Shown one piece after another: positions 46,585 through 55,237 of a stretch of 64,000 nt of DNA. The translations under genes and the position numbers were made by a program. Each line of letters opens with the position of its first letter. The stretch's first letter is position 1. The DNA lies in NCBI GenBank assembly GCA_913043255.1, contig CAJWLK010000004.1, positions 62,001 through 126,000 on the forward strand. The letters run 5' to 3'. The notes below the pieces were generated by a model that did not search any database, had not been told where the DNA came from, and saw only the letters and a list, made by a program, of their open reading frames with translations. The DNA comes from an uncultured Gemmatimonadota bacterium (lineage in GTDB: Bacteria > Gemmatimonadota > Gemmatimonadetes > Palauibacterales > Palauibacteraceae).

Positions 46585-47628
46585 TCAGCGTGACTTGGTC
46601 CCCACTACAGCACGCCCCACTGTATTAACGTCAGTTCCGAACCATATTGAGTCCATGCTTTCATCATAGTACATATGGCGAATAGTTCCGCCACCGCTGG
46701 CCACATCAACCATGTCAATGAACTCCTCCGCAGAGGTGTCAAAGCCGACGAACCGGTTCGGTTGTATCCCCGTTTCTACAAGCCATATCAGATCGTTCTT
46801 GTCAATTGCTAGGCCATATGGGCGAGACTGTTGGCCCGCAGGAAGGTCCCATTCTTTCACGAATCCGTCGCCTTCAAGAACAAGACCGAGCTTCCCTCGC
46901 GCATAGTCGACGTACCAGACCCGGTCCCGCGAGTCGACTACTAGTCGTCGAGGGCGTGCACCGTCTGGGAGATCATATCCAATGAGTTCGAATGAGCTGG
47001 GGTCGATCATACCGATGAGGTTTGTACTGAAGTGTGCGATCCATGGTCGGTTCTTGGAGTCGATCTTAATCCCGTAGGGACGACTTGATGTGCTCCGTCC
47101 CCCTTGGATTTCTGGTGCGTCGACGAAACGAACCTGCCGTGTATCCGTGTCTAAGAAACCAATCAGGTTGCCGCCCTGAACGGTGAACCAGATATCACCC
47201 TCGTGGTCCCATATCAGCGTATGTGGATCCCGAGCACGCTCATCCGGCATCATGATCTTGTCAATCGATCCCGTCTGTGGGTCGATGATTCCGATGTGTT
47301 TGGCGCGATTCCCTGCGTAATATACCGCACCAGCGTTGTCGACAATCAGATTGTGAGGGCCGGTTCCATCATCCATGTCATATTTGGTGAACTCGCCAGT
47401 TTTTGGATCGAGGACTGCTGCATAGTGCGCCGCCTGGCCGACAAACCATACGCGGCCATCAGGTCCTACGTATGGGTCACGTGGCCGGCTATCAGCGTAT
47501 GGTACCGTCCATTCCTCAATAGTGACCATCTCGCTCGTGGCCGTATGGTCCTGTGCCTCGATGGGTTTTAGAAGGCTCCCGTAGATCAAAAAAACGGCCA
47601 GTAGGACATGCGAAGCGCGCGTGATCAT
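46585..47628 (-). CDS. Exported Vgb/streptogramin-lyase-like beta-propeller
   Basis: A 347-residue protein with signal peptide (HVLLAVFLIYGSLLKPIEAQ) and six or seven ~40-residue blades, each with a 'D..G.vWf...' core (GPDGRVWFVGQAA; DNAGAVYYAGN; DHEGDIWFTVQGGNLIGFLD; DSKNRPWIAHFSTNLIGMID; DSRDRVWYVDYARGKLG; DKNDLIWLVETG). That pattern is the virginiamycin B lyase/NHL-type propeller. Antibiotic cleavage is unlikely to be its natural role, and many such proteins are non-enzymatic. ATG 47628 with AAGGAAAC upstream is preferred to the track's start. Confidence 0.85.
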   Translation of the reverse strand: MITRASHVLLAVFLIYGSLLKPIEAQDHTATSEMVTIEEWTVPYADSRPRDPYVGPDGRVWFVGQAAHYAAVLDPKTGEFTKYDMDDGTGPHNLIVDNAGAVYYAGNRAKHIGIIDPQTGSIDKIMMPDERARDPHTLIWDHEGDIWFTVQGGNLIGFLDTDTRQVRFVDAPEIQGGRSTSSRPYGIKIDSKNRPWIAHFSTNLIGMIDPSSFELIGYDLPDGARPRRLVVDSRDRVWYVDYARGKLGLVLEGDGFVKEWDLPAGQQSRPYGLAIDKNDLIWLVETGIQPNRFVGFDTSAEEFIDMVDVASGGGTIRHMYYDESMDSIWFGTDVNTVGRAVVGTKSR

Positions 47629-47674
47629 GATTGTTTCCTTGGTGCCGTCGACCATGGGGCCTGAGCGAGTCCGC

Positions 47675-48367
47675 TCAGTTCTCTGCCAAGGTCACATAAC
47701 GCGAGAGACGGGCGAGTTCACTGTCATCGACATACTTGCCAATCTCACGTTTGAATTGCTCCATACTTGCGTAGGGTCGGTATTCTTTAAACTCGTGTAA
47801 CATTCGATCCCCTACGCCTGGGATATGCAAAATCTCTTCATCAGATGCCGTGTTCAGCTCGACGGGAACAAAAACATACTGCGCGAGTCGTTCCAGCTCA
47901 TCTGTGTCAACATATTTCCCGATTTCGCGCCGAAACCGCTCCATGCCATCGTAGGGCCGGTATTCATCGAACTCGTGGGCCATCCGATCCCCCACACCTG
48001 GAATCAACAACATCTCTTCCTCTGACGCCGCATTCAGGTTCAGGGGTATCCATGCATGCTCATATAGAGTCGCACGCATCTCTGATTCAAGCAATCTATC
48101 AAGTGTGTTATCTAAGGTGACCATGTCGAAGAAAGGCCTAGCGTCAGTGATTGCTGATACTGTGCCCTCACTCATCCCTTCGAGTGCTAGTAGCTCCTGT
48201 TCACTTGCGAGGTTCGGGTTAACTAAGCCCATATGAGATCCGCTGCTGGCTGCAGATTCGACCGTTTCTTCTGTTGAGGTTTCGTCTACAGTGTCTGAGC
48301 CTCCACTACACGCGCTGATTACTGTGGATAAAAGCAAAAGAGTGCAGCCCGTCGTAAGCTTTTTCAT
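47675..48367 (-). CDS. Lipoprotein with tandem helix-hairpin-helix repeats
   Basis: A 230-residue exported protein. The signal peptide ends in the lipobox VISAC at ~20, followed by a Ser/Thr/Glu linker. Three HhH units follow: a diverged one (NPNLASEQELLALEGMSEGTVSAI), then two closely alike (LNAASEEEMLLIPGVGDRMAHEFDEYRPY and LNTASDEEILHIPGVGDRMLHEFKEYRPY), each with a GKYVD segment. IPGVG is the classical DNA-backbone hairpin, as in ComEA. A lipid-anchored tandem HhH protein could bind DNA at the envelope, as ComEA does in transformation, or might bind something else. Preferred ATG 48367; the upstream membrane protein overlaps its region by 4 bases if GTG 48385 is used. Confidence 0.82.
   Translation of the reverse strand: MKKLTTGCTLLLLSTVISACSGGSDTVDETSTEETVESAASSGSHMGLVNPNLASEQELLALEGMSEGTVSAITDARPFFDMVTLDNTLDRLLESEMRATLYEHAWIPLNLNAASEEEMLLIPGVGDRMAHEFDEYRPYDGMERFRREIGKYVDTDELERLAQYVFVPVELNTASDEEILHIPGVGDRMLHEFKEYRPYASMEQFKREIGKYVDDSELARLSRYVTLAEN
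47693..48037 (-). repeat. Two 165-bp helix-hairpin-helix coding repeats (period 180 bp)
   Basis: Units 47873-48037 and 47693-47857 encode 55-residue blocks identical at 40 of 55 positions by my count, separated by 15 bases. DNA identity is also evident, for example around the GTAGGGTCGGTATTC and GTAGGGCCGGTATTC segments. The third, N-terminal unit has diverged. Internal gene duplication is the simple explanation. Confidence 0.8.
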
Positions 48368-48381
48368 GAAATCATTTCCTT

Positions 48382-48867
48382 TCACGGTTCCTTCGTTAAT
48401 GCAGAGTGTCGATAACTATACAAAAGACCAAGTAGCCCCAGTAATATCATGGTGCCGGGTGCAAGCGCTGGTGTAGCTCCGGTGAGTGCATTCCATATTA
48501 GTTCAACCCCTCGAATATTTGCGCGCATCTCGAGTTCGAAGTCCGCGTTCCCTCGATAGTGAAGGACCACTCCTACGATGCCGCTTGCAAGAACAAGACA
48601 CATTACCCCCCGAAAACCGTAAACGAGTGGAGGGGAAGGACGCAGAGCTACGGCCACAGTGCTAAGTAAAGATACTGCTAGGACTATGATAGGAATGAGT
48701 TGAGTCCAGCCTTCTGTATGACCGAGGAGCAGGAGTTCAGTTCCGGTCCCCAGCATTCCGAGCACAAGAATAATCAGCAGAAATCGCTTGAGTAAAAGAA
48801 GTGTGTTCGGCAGAGGAATTGAGTCTGACTTTGATGACTTCGCGTCAGTTATCAGGACAGCTAACAT
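48382..48867 (-). CDS. Four-helix membrane protein, partner of the HhH lipoprotein
   Basis: A 161-residue protein with four hydrophobic helices (LLLLKRFLLIILVLGMLGTG; LIPIIVLAVSLLSTVAVAL; GFRGVMCLVLASGIVGVVL; PGTMILLGLLGLLYSY). Between helices 3 and 4 is a ~45-residue segment (HYRGNADFELEMRANIRGVELIWNALTG). No family recognised. It ends immediately before the HhH lipoprotein start, so the two form a two-gene operon, headed by the inverted repeat at 48903. ATG 48867 is used; the track's TTG 48876 adds three residues. The joint arrangement suggests a membrane complex, but that is inference. Confidence 0.65.
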   Translation of the reverse strand: MLAVLITDAKSSKSDSIPLPNTLLLLKRFLLIILVLGMLGTGTELLLLGHTEGWTQLIPIIVLAVSLLSTVAVALRPSPPLVYGFRGVMCLVLASGIVGVVLHYRGNADFELEMRANIRGVELIWNALTGATPALAPGTMILLGLLGLLYSYRHSALTKEP

Positions 48868-48902
48868 AGCCCACAAGTCGAAGTATTGATAACAATTATT
48901 AT

Positions 48903-48925
48903 TAGTTGAGACTGGGTCTCAACTA
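48903..48925. promoter_or_regulatory. 10-base-arm palindrome upstream of the HhH operon, operator candidate
   Basis: TAGTTGAGAC-TGG-GTCTCAACTA is an exact inverted repeat 35 bases before the ATG of the membrane-protein/HhH-lipoprotein pair, overlapping the position where RNA polymerase should bind. Size, symmetry and AT-rich flank (AACAATTATTATT) resemble Fur-, DtxR- or MarR-type sites, without matching one well enough to name it. No second copy was noticed in the window. Confidence 0.6.
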
Positions 48926-48999
48926 TACTAGTGGGCGAGTCTAAGTTCTTTCAGGTGAACTTGCAAGTTGACTTTTATAGGTGGGTTAGTTGTTTGACC

Positions 49000-50454
49000 T
49001 CAAGTGGTTCTTTGCAAATTGTTGTCAGTGGCGCGACGGATCTTGGGAATCAAGTATAAGTTTGAAATCCCTCGTCCGCAGAAAAATGCAGTGAAAGCTG
49101 CTGTAACGCCGACCCATCCGAATCCCCAACCAACGATCGAGAATACGATCGCTACGGTCAAAACTTCAGCACTGGTTGCCATGGTGATGGGACCTGTGGT
49201 CCGGTTCTTAACTAATACCCCCCTCTGAAGTGAGATCCATACTCCGAGGAAGGGAACGGGTGACAGCACACGTATAGCGGGGATAGCGAAGTCGGCAAGT
49301 TCCGGTGACAATCCTGAGATTGTCTCGAACCAAACGGATGAAAGCGGTGTGAACGCTATGGTTGCGAGGATGCCGGACATGATTAGACCCAGTCGGAGTG
49401 CAAACGATGACAGCTCCGCATAGCCTTCCTGCCTTTTGCCGAGTAAAGCGATGACGGCATCTTGGAAGCTGAGGCCCACTGCCCGGAACAGGAACCCAAG
49501 TGAGTGTACAACGGGAAAAACTGCTAAGGACTCGACGGGCGAAGTGGCGCGGCCCATGAAGAAAGTCAACATAGGCTGAATTGTGAGGCCAATGAGTGAT
49601 GTGAGGGCGAGGGGGTAATAGAAGGCCCCAATCTCACGGTAACTCAGCACACTCGTTGGTACCGATGAAGCGACTGTAGTGACCGTTTCCTCGGAAGGTG
49701 TTGGAGTCACAGCAACAAGGACCTCTGCAATCGCGCTGCGTGCCATCCATCTGGCAGCGAGGGCCTCGGTTACGACACCCGCAGAGAGCGCCGCCGCCCC
49801 TACTGAAGCACCGGGAAGCTCGGTGAACGCAGCAAATGACATAGCAGCTAATGACATCGCGAGCAGTCGGATCACCGTGCCATACGCAACGAGTCTCGTC
49901 TGACCAGAGCGAATCAGGACCCCCTGTAGGAAGCGTCGGTATCCTATGGCAGCAGGCCATGGGAGGAAGCACCACAGCGCCCCGTAAGTGAGCCTTGCGA
50001 CATCCTGTGGTAGACCCAAGAGGTTGACGAGAACAGTTTGGTGTACCGTAGGGATCAGCACGATCAATAGTAAGCTTGTCGCGAAAGCATTCAGACCGTT
50101 TGCAAACATTCGCAACCGGCGGTAACTGACCCGATCCTCTACTAAAGCGGTGGCGGCACTGAGAAGCATAATGACGGGCGCCTCTACCAACACGGCGAAT
50201 GCAACCGCAACACCATAAGCAGCTAGACCAAGAGTCGGGTTTGGGAGACGTGCTACTATGGCTGCAATAAAAGGCCCCTCGGCGGCCATCATAAACCACG
50301 TTGCCGCGAGCGGAGCCCAAAACACGGAGATGTCCCGGTGCGATAGGCTCTTAGGAGCAGTGACCGAACGGTCGATTGACAAGGTGCTATTATCCTTCAG
50401 GTCGTGAGGAGCACTATAGCGCCCCACTTTCGCGTACGAGAAGTCTTTCGTCAA
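49000..50454 (-). CDS. MATE/MOP-superfamily transporter with ANKH-like features
   Basis: A 484-residue integral membrane protein with about 12 helices in two halves, joined at ~245 by a polar loop (TPTPSEETVTTVASSVPTS). The halves start FWAPLAATWFMMAAEGPFIAAI and FYYPLALTSLIGLTIQPMLTFFMGR. The segments FYYPLALTSL and AIRVLSPVPFLGVWISLQRG line up better with ANKH-type proteins (a phosphate/citrate/ATP-export family within MOP) than with ordinary MATE drug exporters, by eye. Substrate unknown. N-terminal ~40 residues are polar and probably cytoplasmic. It lies between the HhH operon and the VPS10-like gene as a single gene. Confidence 0.75.
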   Translation of the reverse strand: MTKDFSYAKVGRYSAPHDLKDNSTLSIDRSVTAPKSLSHRDISVFWAPLAATWFMMAAEGPFIAAIVARLPNPTLGLAAYGVAVAFAVLVEAPVIMLLSAATALVEDRVSYRRLRMFANGLNAFATSLLLIVLIPTVHQTVLVNLLGLPQDVARLTYGALWCFLPWPAAIGYRRFLQGVLIRSGQTRLVAYGTVIRLLAMSLAAMSFAAFTELPGASVGAAALSAGVVTEALAARWMARSAIAEVLVAVTPTPSEETVTTVASSVPTSVLSYREIGAFYYPLALTSLIGLTIQPMLTFFMGRATSPVESLAVFPVVHSLGFLFRAVGLSFQDAVIALLGKRQEGYAELSSFALRLGLIMSGILATIAFTPLSSVWFETISGLSPELADFAIPAIRVLSPVPFLGVWISLQRGVLVKNRTTGPITMATSAEVLTVAIVFSIVGWGFGWVGVTAAFTAFFCGRGISNLYLIPKIRRATDNNLQRTT

Positions 50455-50651
50455 ACAGTTGGCATGACCCTAACCTAACAAGGCACCTGCTCCACGGATG
50501 CACTTGATCGTGGAATGGGCCAATTGCACTTCAATTGCTGCTGATTTTCGAACGCACACTATACTTAATAACAATTCACTGTGGTGTGTTTAATTTGTTC
50601 CCTCTGGCGAGTTCAGCAGAGTGACTTTCAGTCTGCAGCGTTATTTCGTCT

Positions 50652-53600
50652 TTACCTATCGGGCGGCCAATCGGGCAGGGATCGTCCCGTTGTCCAAGGA
50701 ACACCAGCATCCTCGAGCTGCCGCTCAAGATTGGGTAAGTCAATCTCTATAAGCTGCTGTAGGGTTGGGTAGAACTTAGTGAAGGCATCAAACGCAATAC
50801 GATACTGCTCGCGGTGGGTTTGAGTTGGCCCGTGCAGCCCACTCCAGTGGCCTCGAACGACCTGATTCACTCGATTGACAATGCCTGGCATGTCAGGTTC
50901 TGATCGAGAAGTTCGAGTACGTGATCCATTTAGCTTTTCCTGCAAATCAGTGAGCTGTAACTCGAGTTCGCGTGCCCTGTTCCGCATCGCCTCAGTAGCT
51001 GTAGGCCATTGGCCAATGGCTTGCTTTATTGCATCGATACTTGTCATAGCGGCTTCTACAGACCGTTGAGTCCCTGTGACAGCGCGAAGCAACTTGCCTG
51101 TCTCTTGCTGGAAGGCAAGAACGTCAGCGTGGATTTGAGGCGGAATTGCGGGTCGTCCCATAGGCGAGATTTCGAAAGGAGTCTCAGCAGATAGTTGGCT
51201 GACGACGCCATCGATTCTTTTCGAGAGCACAACAGTGTAGTTGCCGGGAAGTGCCATCGGTCCTTGGCCTCTGCTTCTTGCACCGCCACTGGAAGTTACC
51301 GGGGTATAACTGGGGTATCGATAATTCCACGTCGTGCGATGGAGGCCCTGCGATGTTGATCCTTGTACGGTATTAACGACAGCCCCGTCTGAGTCTCGGA
51401 TTGTGAGGAATATTTGTGGCGTTTCTTCACGATCCTCTGCTTGAAGCTCCTCCCACGATGGGTAAGGTGTATCCTCGTTTCGGCTGGCAGATTCCCGTTC
51501 TTGTCTCCGTCGCGTGGCTTCTCGCGTTCTGAGAGAACTGCCCACGAGATATGTAAATGTGACACCGAATTCCGGATTGTCGGCTTGATAGAAATCCGAT
51601 CCCTGTTCCCCTCCTGGATTCCAGCGGAGATACATGTCTCCTGGTTTGATTGAGAAGATATGCCCATCCATGGCTAGGATTTCATCGGATCTTGTCACGA
51701 GTTCGCGCAGCGGTGTGTAGTCGTCTATCACATAGAAGCTTCTACCGAACGTTGCCGCTACGAGGTCACCTTCACGCTTCTGGATTTCGAGTTCGCGCAC
51801 TGGAATCGTGGGTAGCCCATTTCCAAGCTTAATCCACGATTGTCCTCCATTAATCGAAGTGAAGGCAGAGAACTCCGTGCCTAAAAACAAGAGGTTGGGT
51901 TCAACATGATCTTGGACGATGGAGAAGGCCGGTCCGTTATTGGGGAGGTTACTTGCAATTGCCGTCCACGTAACGCCGCGATCCGTGGACTTAAAAACAT
52001 AAGGTTTGAAGTCGCCGCGTTTGAAATTGTTGAGTACTGCAAACACGGTGTTCGGGTCGTGAAGTGATGCCTCAACGTCATGAACAAAACTTGTGTCGGG
52101 CACACCTGGGAACGTCTCCACGCTGCGCCAGTTCTGTCCACCGTCCTCCGTAACTTGGATTAGGCCATCGTCAGTTCCAACGTAGATGAGTCCTTCAACG
52201 AGAGGTGATTCCGAGACTGCCACGATATGTCCAAACACCGAGGTTGACCGATTTTTTCCGACCGCATCAACACTCCAAATTCTGCCCATCACCTCGAGTT
52301 CGTTTCGGTTGATATTTCGGGTTAGGTCACCAGAAATGGGACGCCATGTTGAGCCTTGATCATCCGTCTGAAAAAGAATCTGAGCTCCAAAGTAGAGACG
52401 GTGGCTGTTATGCGGTGACATGTGAATTCCTGCATCCCAATACCAACGCAGTGGGGGACCATCCGCGCTCTCTTGGGGTTGGATGTCAAGCCGTTCTTTA
52501 GTCCCGCGATCCATCCGCGATAGGACCCCATTCTGTAGCTGTGAGTAGATGATGTCAGGGTTGTTGTAATCAACGACTGGGTCGAATCCATCTCCACCGA
52601 GGGTTACGTACCAATCTGAATTCCGGATTCCGCCGTTAACGGTTGTTTGTGACGGACCCCCAAGCGTGTTGTTATCCTGAGTTCCGCCGTAGACGTAATA
52701 GAATGGTTCGTCGTTTGAGGTTGCGACCTTGTAAAACTGTGTAAGTGGAAGATTCCGGAAAAAGTGCCAGGATTCACCGAAATCGCGGGTCTCGTACAAC
52801 CCCCCGTCATTTCCAAGAATCAGGTGCTCAGGATCATGGGGGTCGAACGCGAGTGCGTGGTGATCGACGTGCACGTTTTGAGTAGGGAATCGATCCCATG
52901 TTTTCCCACCATCGTCGGATACCTGCACAAATGTATCAAGCGCATATATACGATCGAACCGGTGAGGATCAGCATACAGTTCGTGATAATACATTGGTGC
53001 CGAAGACTGGTAGCGAGAGGTCCGGCTCCAATGTTCACCCATATTTTCGGATCGGAACGTACCACCTTCATTCCCGCTAGCCTCCACGATTGCGTAGAGG
53101 ATGTCAGGGTTTTGGGGTGAGATGGCGACTCCAATGCGCCCCTTATCACCGCTCGGTAGCCCACGGTTGATTGGGCGCCAAGTGTTACCCCCATCTGTTG
53201 ATTTATAGATACCTGAGTTGGGCCCGCCATCAATCATCGTCCATTGGTGGCGTCGTCGCTGCCACGTTGTTGCGTACATGACGTTTGGGTTACGTGGGTC
53301 AAAATAGACCTCGTTGACGCCGGTGTGTTCATCTATCCCGAGGACCTGAGCCCACGTGGCTCCACCGTCGATCGTCCGGTAAAGTCCACGCTCGCCCCCA
53401 GCAGCCCACAGAGGGCCCTGTGCTCCGACATATACCACGTCGGAGTCGTCAGGGTGGATTGCGATCATACCGATATGTTCAGAAGTGGAAAGCCCTACGT
53501 TATCGAACGATCGGCCGCCATCGATTGATTTATAGACTCCATCTCCGTATCCCACTGATCGTTGGGCGTTGTTCTCTCCCGTGCCGACCCAAAGCGTAAG

Positions 53601-53963
53601 ATGGTCTTTGGGGTCCAGGGCGAGTGCTCCTATTGAATACGAATCATAGTCATCGAAAATTGGATTCCAGGTGGTTCCAGCGTTCGTCGTTTTCCACACT
53701 CCACCGGACGATGCGGCGACGTACCACACGCTGCGATTCGTTGGGTCGATTGCAATATCGGCGATCCGTCCGGAGGCGATTGCTGGACCAATGCTTCGCC
53801 AACGAATACTCGAAAGCAGGTTCGAGCTCAGCTCAAGCGGGTCTTCCTGGTCGAGGTCATCTGTTTGGGCAACAGCCTCGATTGGAGACATGATCAATGT
53901 GACAGCCAGGATTAGGCCGCAGAAGATGGATTGAATAAACGAAACGCGAACAAAGGTCGTCAT
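50652..53963 (-). CDS. Exported VPS10/sortilin-like BNR-repeat protein
   Basis: A 1103-residue secreted protein with signal peptide (GLILAVTLIMSPIEAVAQ). About 750 residues make a propeller with many Asp-box repeats (S-x-D-x-G-x-T-W), such as KTTNAGTTW, KSIDGGRSF, RTIDGGATW, KSTDGGNTW, VSDDGGKTW, VTEDGGQNW, KSTDRGVTW and TSINGGQSW. The C-terminal ~300 residues hold a beta-sandwich (TSQGLHRTTWNYRYPSY) and helices. The family (WD40/YVTN/BNR, sortilin-like glycosyl hydrolase-related) is greatly expanded in Gemmatimonadota and Acidobacteriota. Sialidase activity is not implied. Single gene, preceded by a ~150-base divergent region shared with the next gene. Confidence 0.93.
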   Translation of the reverse strand: MTTFVRVSFIQSIFCGLILAVTLIMSPIEAVAQTDDLDQEDPLELSSNLLSSIRWRSIGPAIASGRIADIAIDPTNRSVWYVAASSGGVWKTTNAGTTWNPIFDDYDSYSIGALALDPKDHLTLWVGTGENNAQRSVGYGDGVYKSIDGGRSFDNVGLSTSEHIGMIAIHPDDSDVVYVGAQGPLWAAGGERGLYRTIDGGATWAQVLGIDEHTGVNEVYFDPRNPNVMYATTWQRRRHQWTMIDGGPNSGIYKSTDGGNTWRPINRGLPSGDKGRIGVAISPQNPDILYAIVEASGNEGGTFRSENMGEHWSRTSRYQSSAPMYYHELYADPHRFDRIYALDTFVQVSDDGGKTWDRFPTQNVHVDHHALAFDPHDPEHLILGNDGGLYETRDFGESWHFFRNLPLTQFYKVATSNDEPFYYVYGGTQDNNTLGGPSQTTVNGGIRNSDWYVTLGGDGFDPVVDYNNPDIIYSQLQNGVLSRMDRGTKERLDIQPQESADGPPLRWYWDAGIHMSPHNSHRLYFGAQILFQTDDQGSTWRPISGDLTRNINRNELEVMGRIWSVDAVGKNRSTSVFGHIVAVSESPLVEGLIYVGTDDGLIQVTEDGGQNWRSVETFPGVPDTSFVHDVEASLHDPNTVFAVLNNFKRGDFKPYVFKSTDRGVTWTAIASNLPNNGPAFSIVQDHVEPNLLFLGTEFSAFTSINGGQSWIKLGNGLPTIPVRELEIQKREGDLVAATFGRSFYVIDDYTPLRELVTRSDEILAMDGHIFSIKPGDMYLRWNPGGEQGSDFYQADNPEFGVTFTYLVGSSLRTREATRRRQERESASRNEDTPYPSWEELQAEDREETPQIFLTIRDSDGAVVNTVQGSTSQGLHRTTWNYRYPSYTPVTSSGGARSRGQGPMALPGNYTVVLSKRIDGVVSQLSAETPFEISPMGRPAIPPQIHADVLAFQQETGKLLRAVTGTQRSVEAAMTSIDAIKQAIGQWPTATEAMRNRARELELQLTDLQEKLNGSRTRTSRSEPDMPGIVNRVNQVVRGHWSGLHGPTQTHREQYRIAFDAFTKFYPTLQQLIEIDLPNLERQLEDAGVPWTTGRSLPDWPPDR

Positions 53964-54114
53964 CGGGTTCTCAACTGGCTGTGGCTTGCGTGTAGTTCCA
54001 TGCGTACGGTTATAGGATTGGAAACTATCTTAGTTGACTCTCTTGATCGACACCTGTTGCCGCCACAAAATTTTTGATCTGTTCAAATCGAAAAAAATGC
54101 AGCCGGAATTAATC

Positions 54115-55122
54115 ATGAACATGCGAGTTCTATCAAAAGCAGATATAGACCGATCGATACGCGCGAGTGATGCTATGGAAGCCATGAGAATAGCATTCTC
54201 GGAGTTGTCGGATGGCCGTGCGATTGTCCCGATTCGCGGGAGTGTCGCGAGCGCATGTGGAGTAACCCTCCTTATGCCGGGTTTTCTCTCAGGAATGAAC
54301 GCGTTAGGAGCGAAAATCGTATCGGTTTTTCCCGGAAATTCGGTGGAAGGGAGGCCTCCCATCCAAGGCGCGGTTTTGCTCCTCGATGCTGACACCGGGA
54401 CACCAAAAGCTCTCCTCGATGGAACGCGGCTTACGGAAATTCGAACGGCCGCCGGCAGTGGCCTCGCAACGGAACTTCTTGCAGACGATTCTTCAGACAT
54501 TCTTACGGTTTTTGGTGCGGGAGCGCAGGGTCGTGCACACATAGAGATCTTAATGGCGACTCGGCGTCTGTCTGAGGTTAGGATTCTATCCAAGTCGACG
54601 GAGACTGCCGAGGCTCTAGTTACAGAACTGCGGAACCGTGGCGACCTAATGCCTAACAAAAGTCTTGCCGAATTGCCTCGGATCATGGCCATGTGCGACC
54701 CCCGCGAAGCTTTGGATGGAGCTGGGCTTGTGGTCACAGCGACGACCAGCACTACACCGGTTTTTGACAGTCGAGACTTGGAATTAGGTGCCCATGTCAA
54801 TGCCGTCGGGTCCTATCGACCGGACATGCAGGAAATTGATGCCGACTTGGTCAAGAATGCCCGGGTCGTTGTCGATCAACGTGAGGCTGTTTGGGAAGAG
54901 GCAGGCGACCTCATTATTCCGCATGAGGCTGGTTTCATCGACGAAAAAGTAGTTGACGCTGAGTTAGGAGAGATTGTAAATGGAGATGCGTCCCCCGGCA
55001 GAGGCGAGTTTACCTTTAGCCTCTTTAAATCAGTTGGAAACGCTGCCCAAGACGTCGCTATCGCGGAAATGGTGCTGAGTTTCGCTGAAGAGATGGGACT
55101 GGGGAGTATGACTCCCTTCTGA
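54115..55122 (+). CDS. Ornithine cyclodeaminase/mu-crystallin family NAD(P) enzyme
   Basis: A 335-residue cytoplasmic protein. N-terminal RVLSKADIDRSIRASDAMEAM, LLMPGFLSGMNALGAKIVSVFPGN and LLDADTGTPKALLDGTRLTEIRTAAGSGLAT are hallmarks; the Rossmann motif TVFGAGAQGRAHIEIL follows, then VTATTSTTPVFDSRDL and HVNAVGSYRPDMQEID. Members deaminate ornithine to proline or reduce imines (alanine dehydrogenase, ketimine reductase); the exact reaction cannot be told. Start taken at ATG 54115 (GGA about 8 bases upstream); the track's start adds 27 residues unlike the family. It lies about 115 bases before acnA. Confidence 0.9.
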   Translation: MNMRVLSKADIDRSIRASDAMEAMRIAFSELSDGRAIVPIRGSVASACGVTLLMPGFLSGMNALGAKIVSVFPGNSVEGRPPIQGAVLLLDADTGTPKALLDGTRLTEIRTAAGSGLATELLADDSSDILTVFGAGAQGRAHIEILMATRRLSEVRILSKSTETAEALVTELRNRGDLMPNKSLAELPRIMAMCDPREALDGAGLVVTATTSTTPVFDSRDLELGAHVNAVGSYRPDMQEIDADLVKNARVVVDQREAVWEEAGDLIIPHEAGFIDEKVVDAELGEIVNGDASPGRGEFTFSLFKSVGNAAQDVAIAEMVLSFAEEMGLGSMTPF

Positions 55123-55237
55123 CCTCATGTGTTTACGCCCAGTTACAATAACTAGTCGATTCACACCTTCCGAGTCGATAGTTTGTTCAGTCAACCATTT
55201 TCCGCCTGGTTTACCTAGACGGTTTTGAAGAGGTGCT

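Noticed and set aside
49634-50320. 228-codon ORF inside the MATE-like gene on the same strand, other frame
   Set aside because: Cys/Arg/Gly-rich translation without domain; overlaps a clear 12-helix membrane protein.
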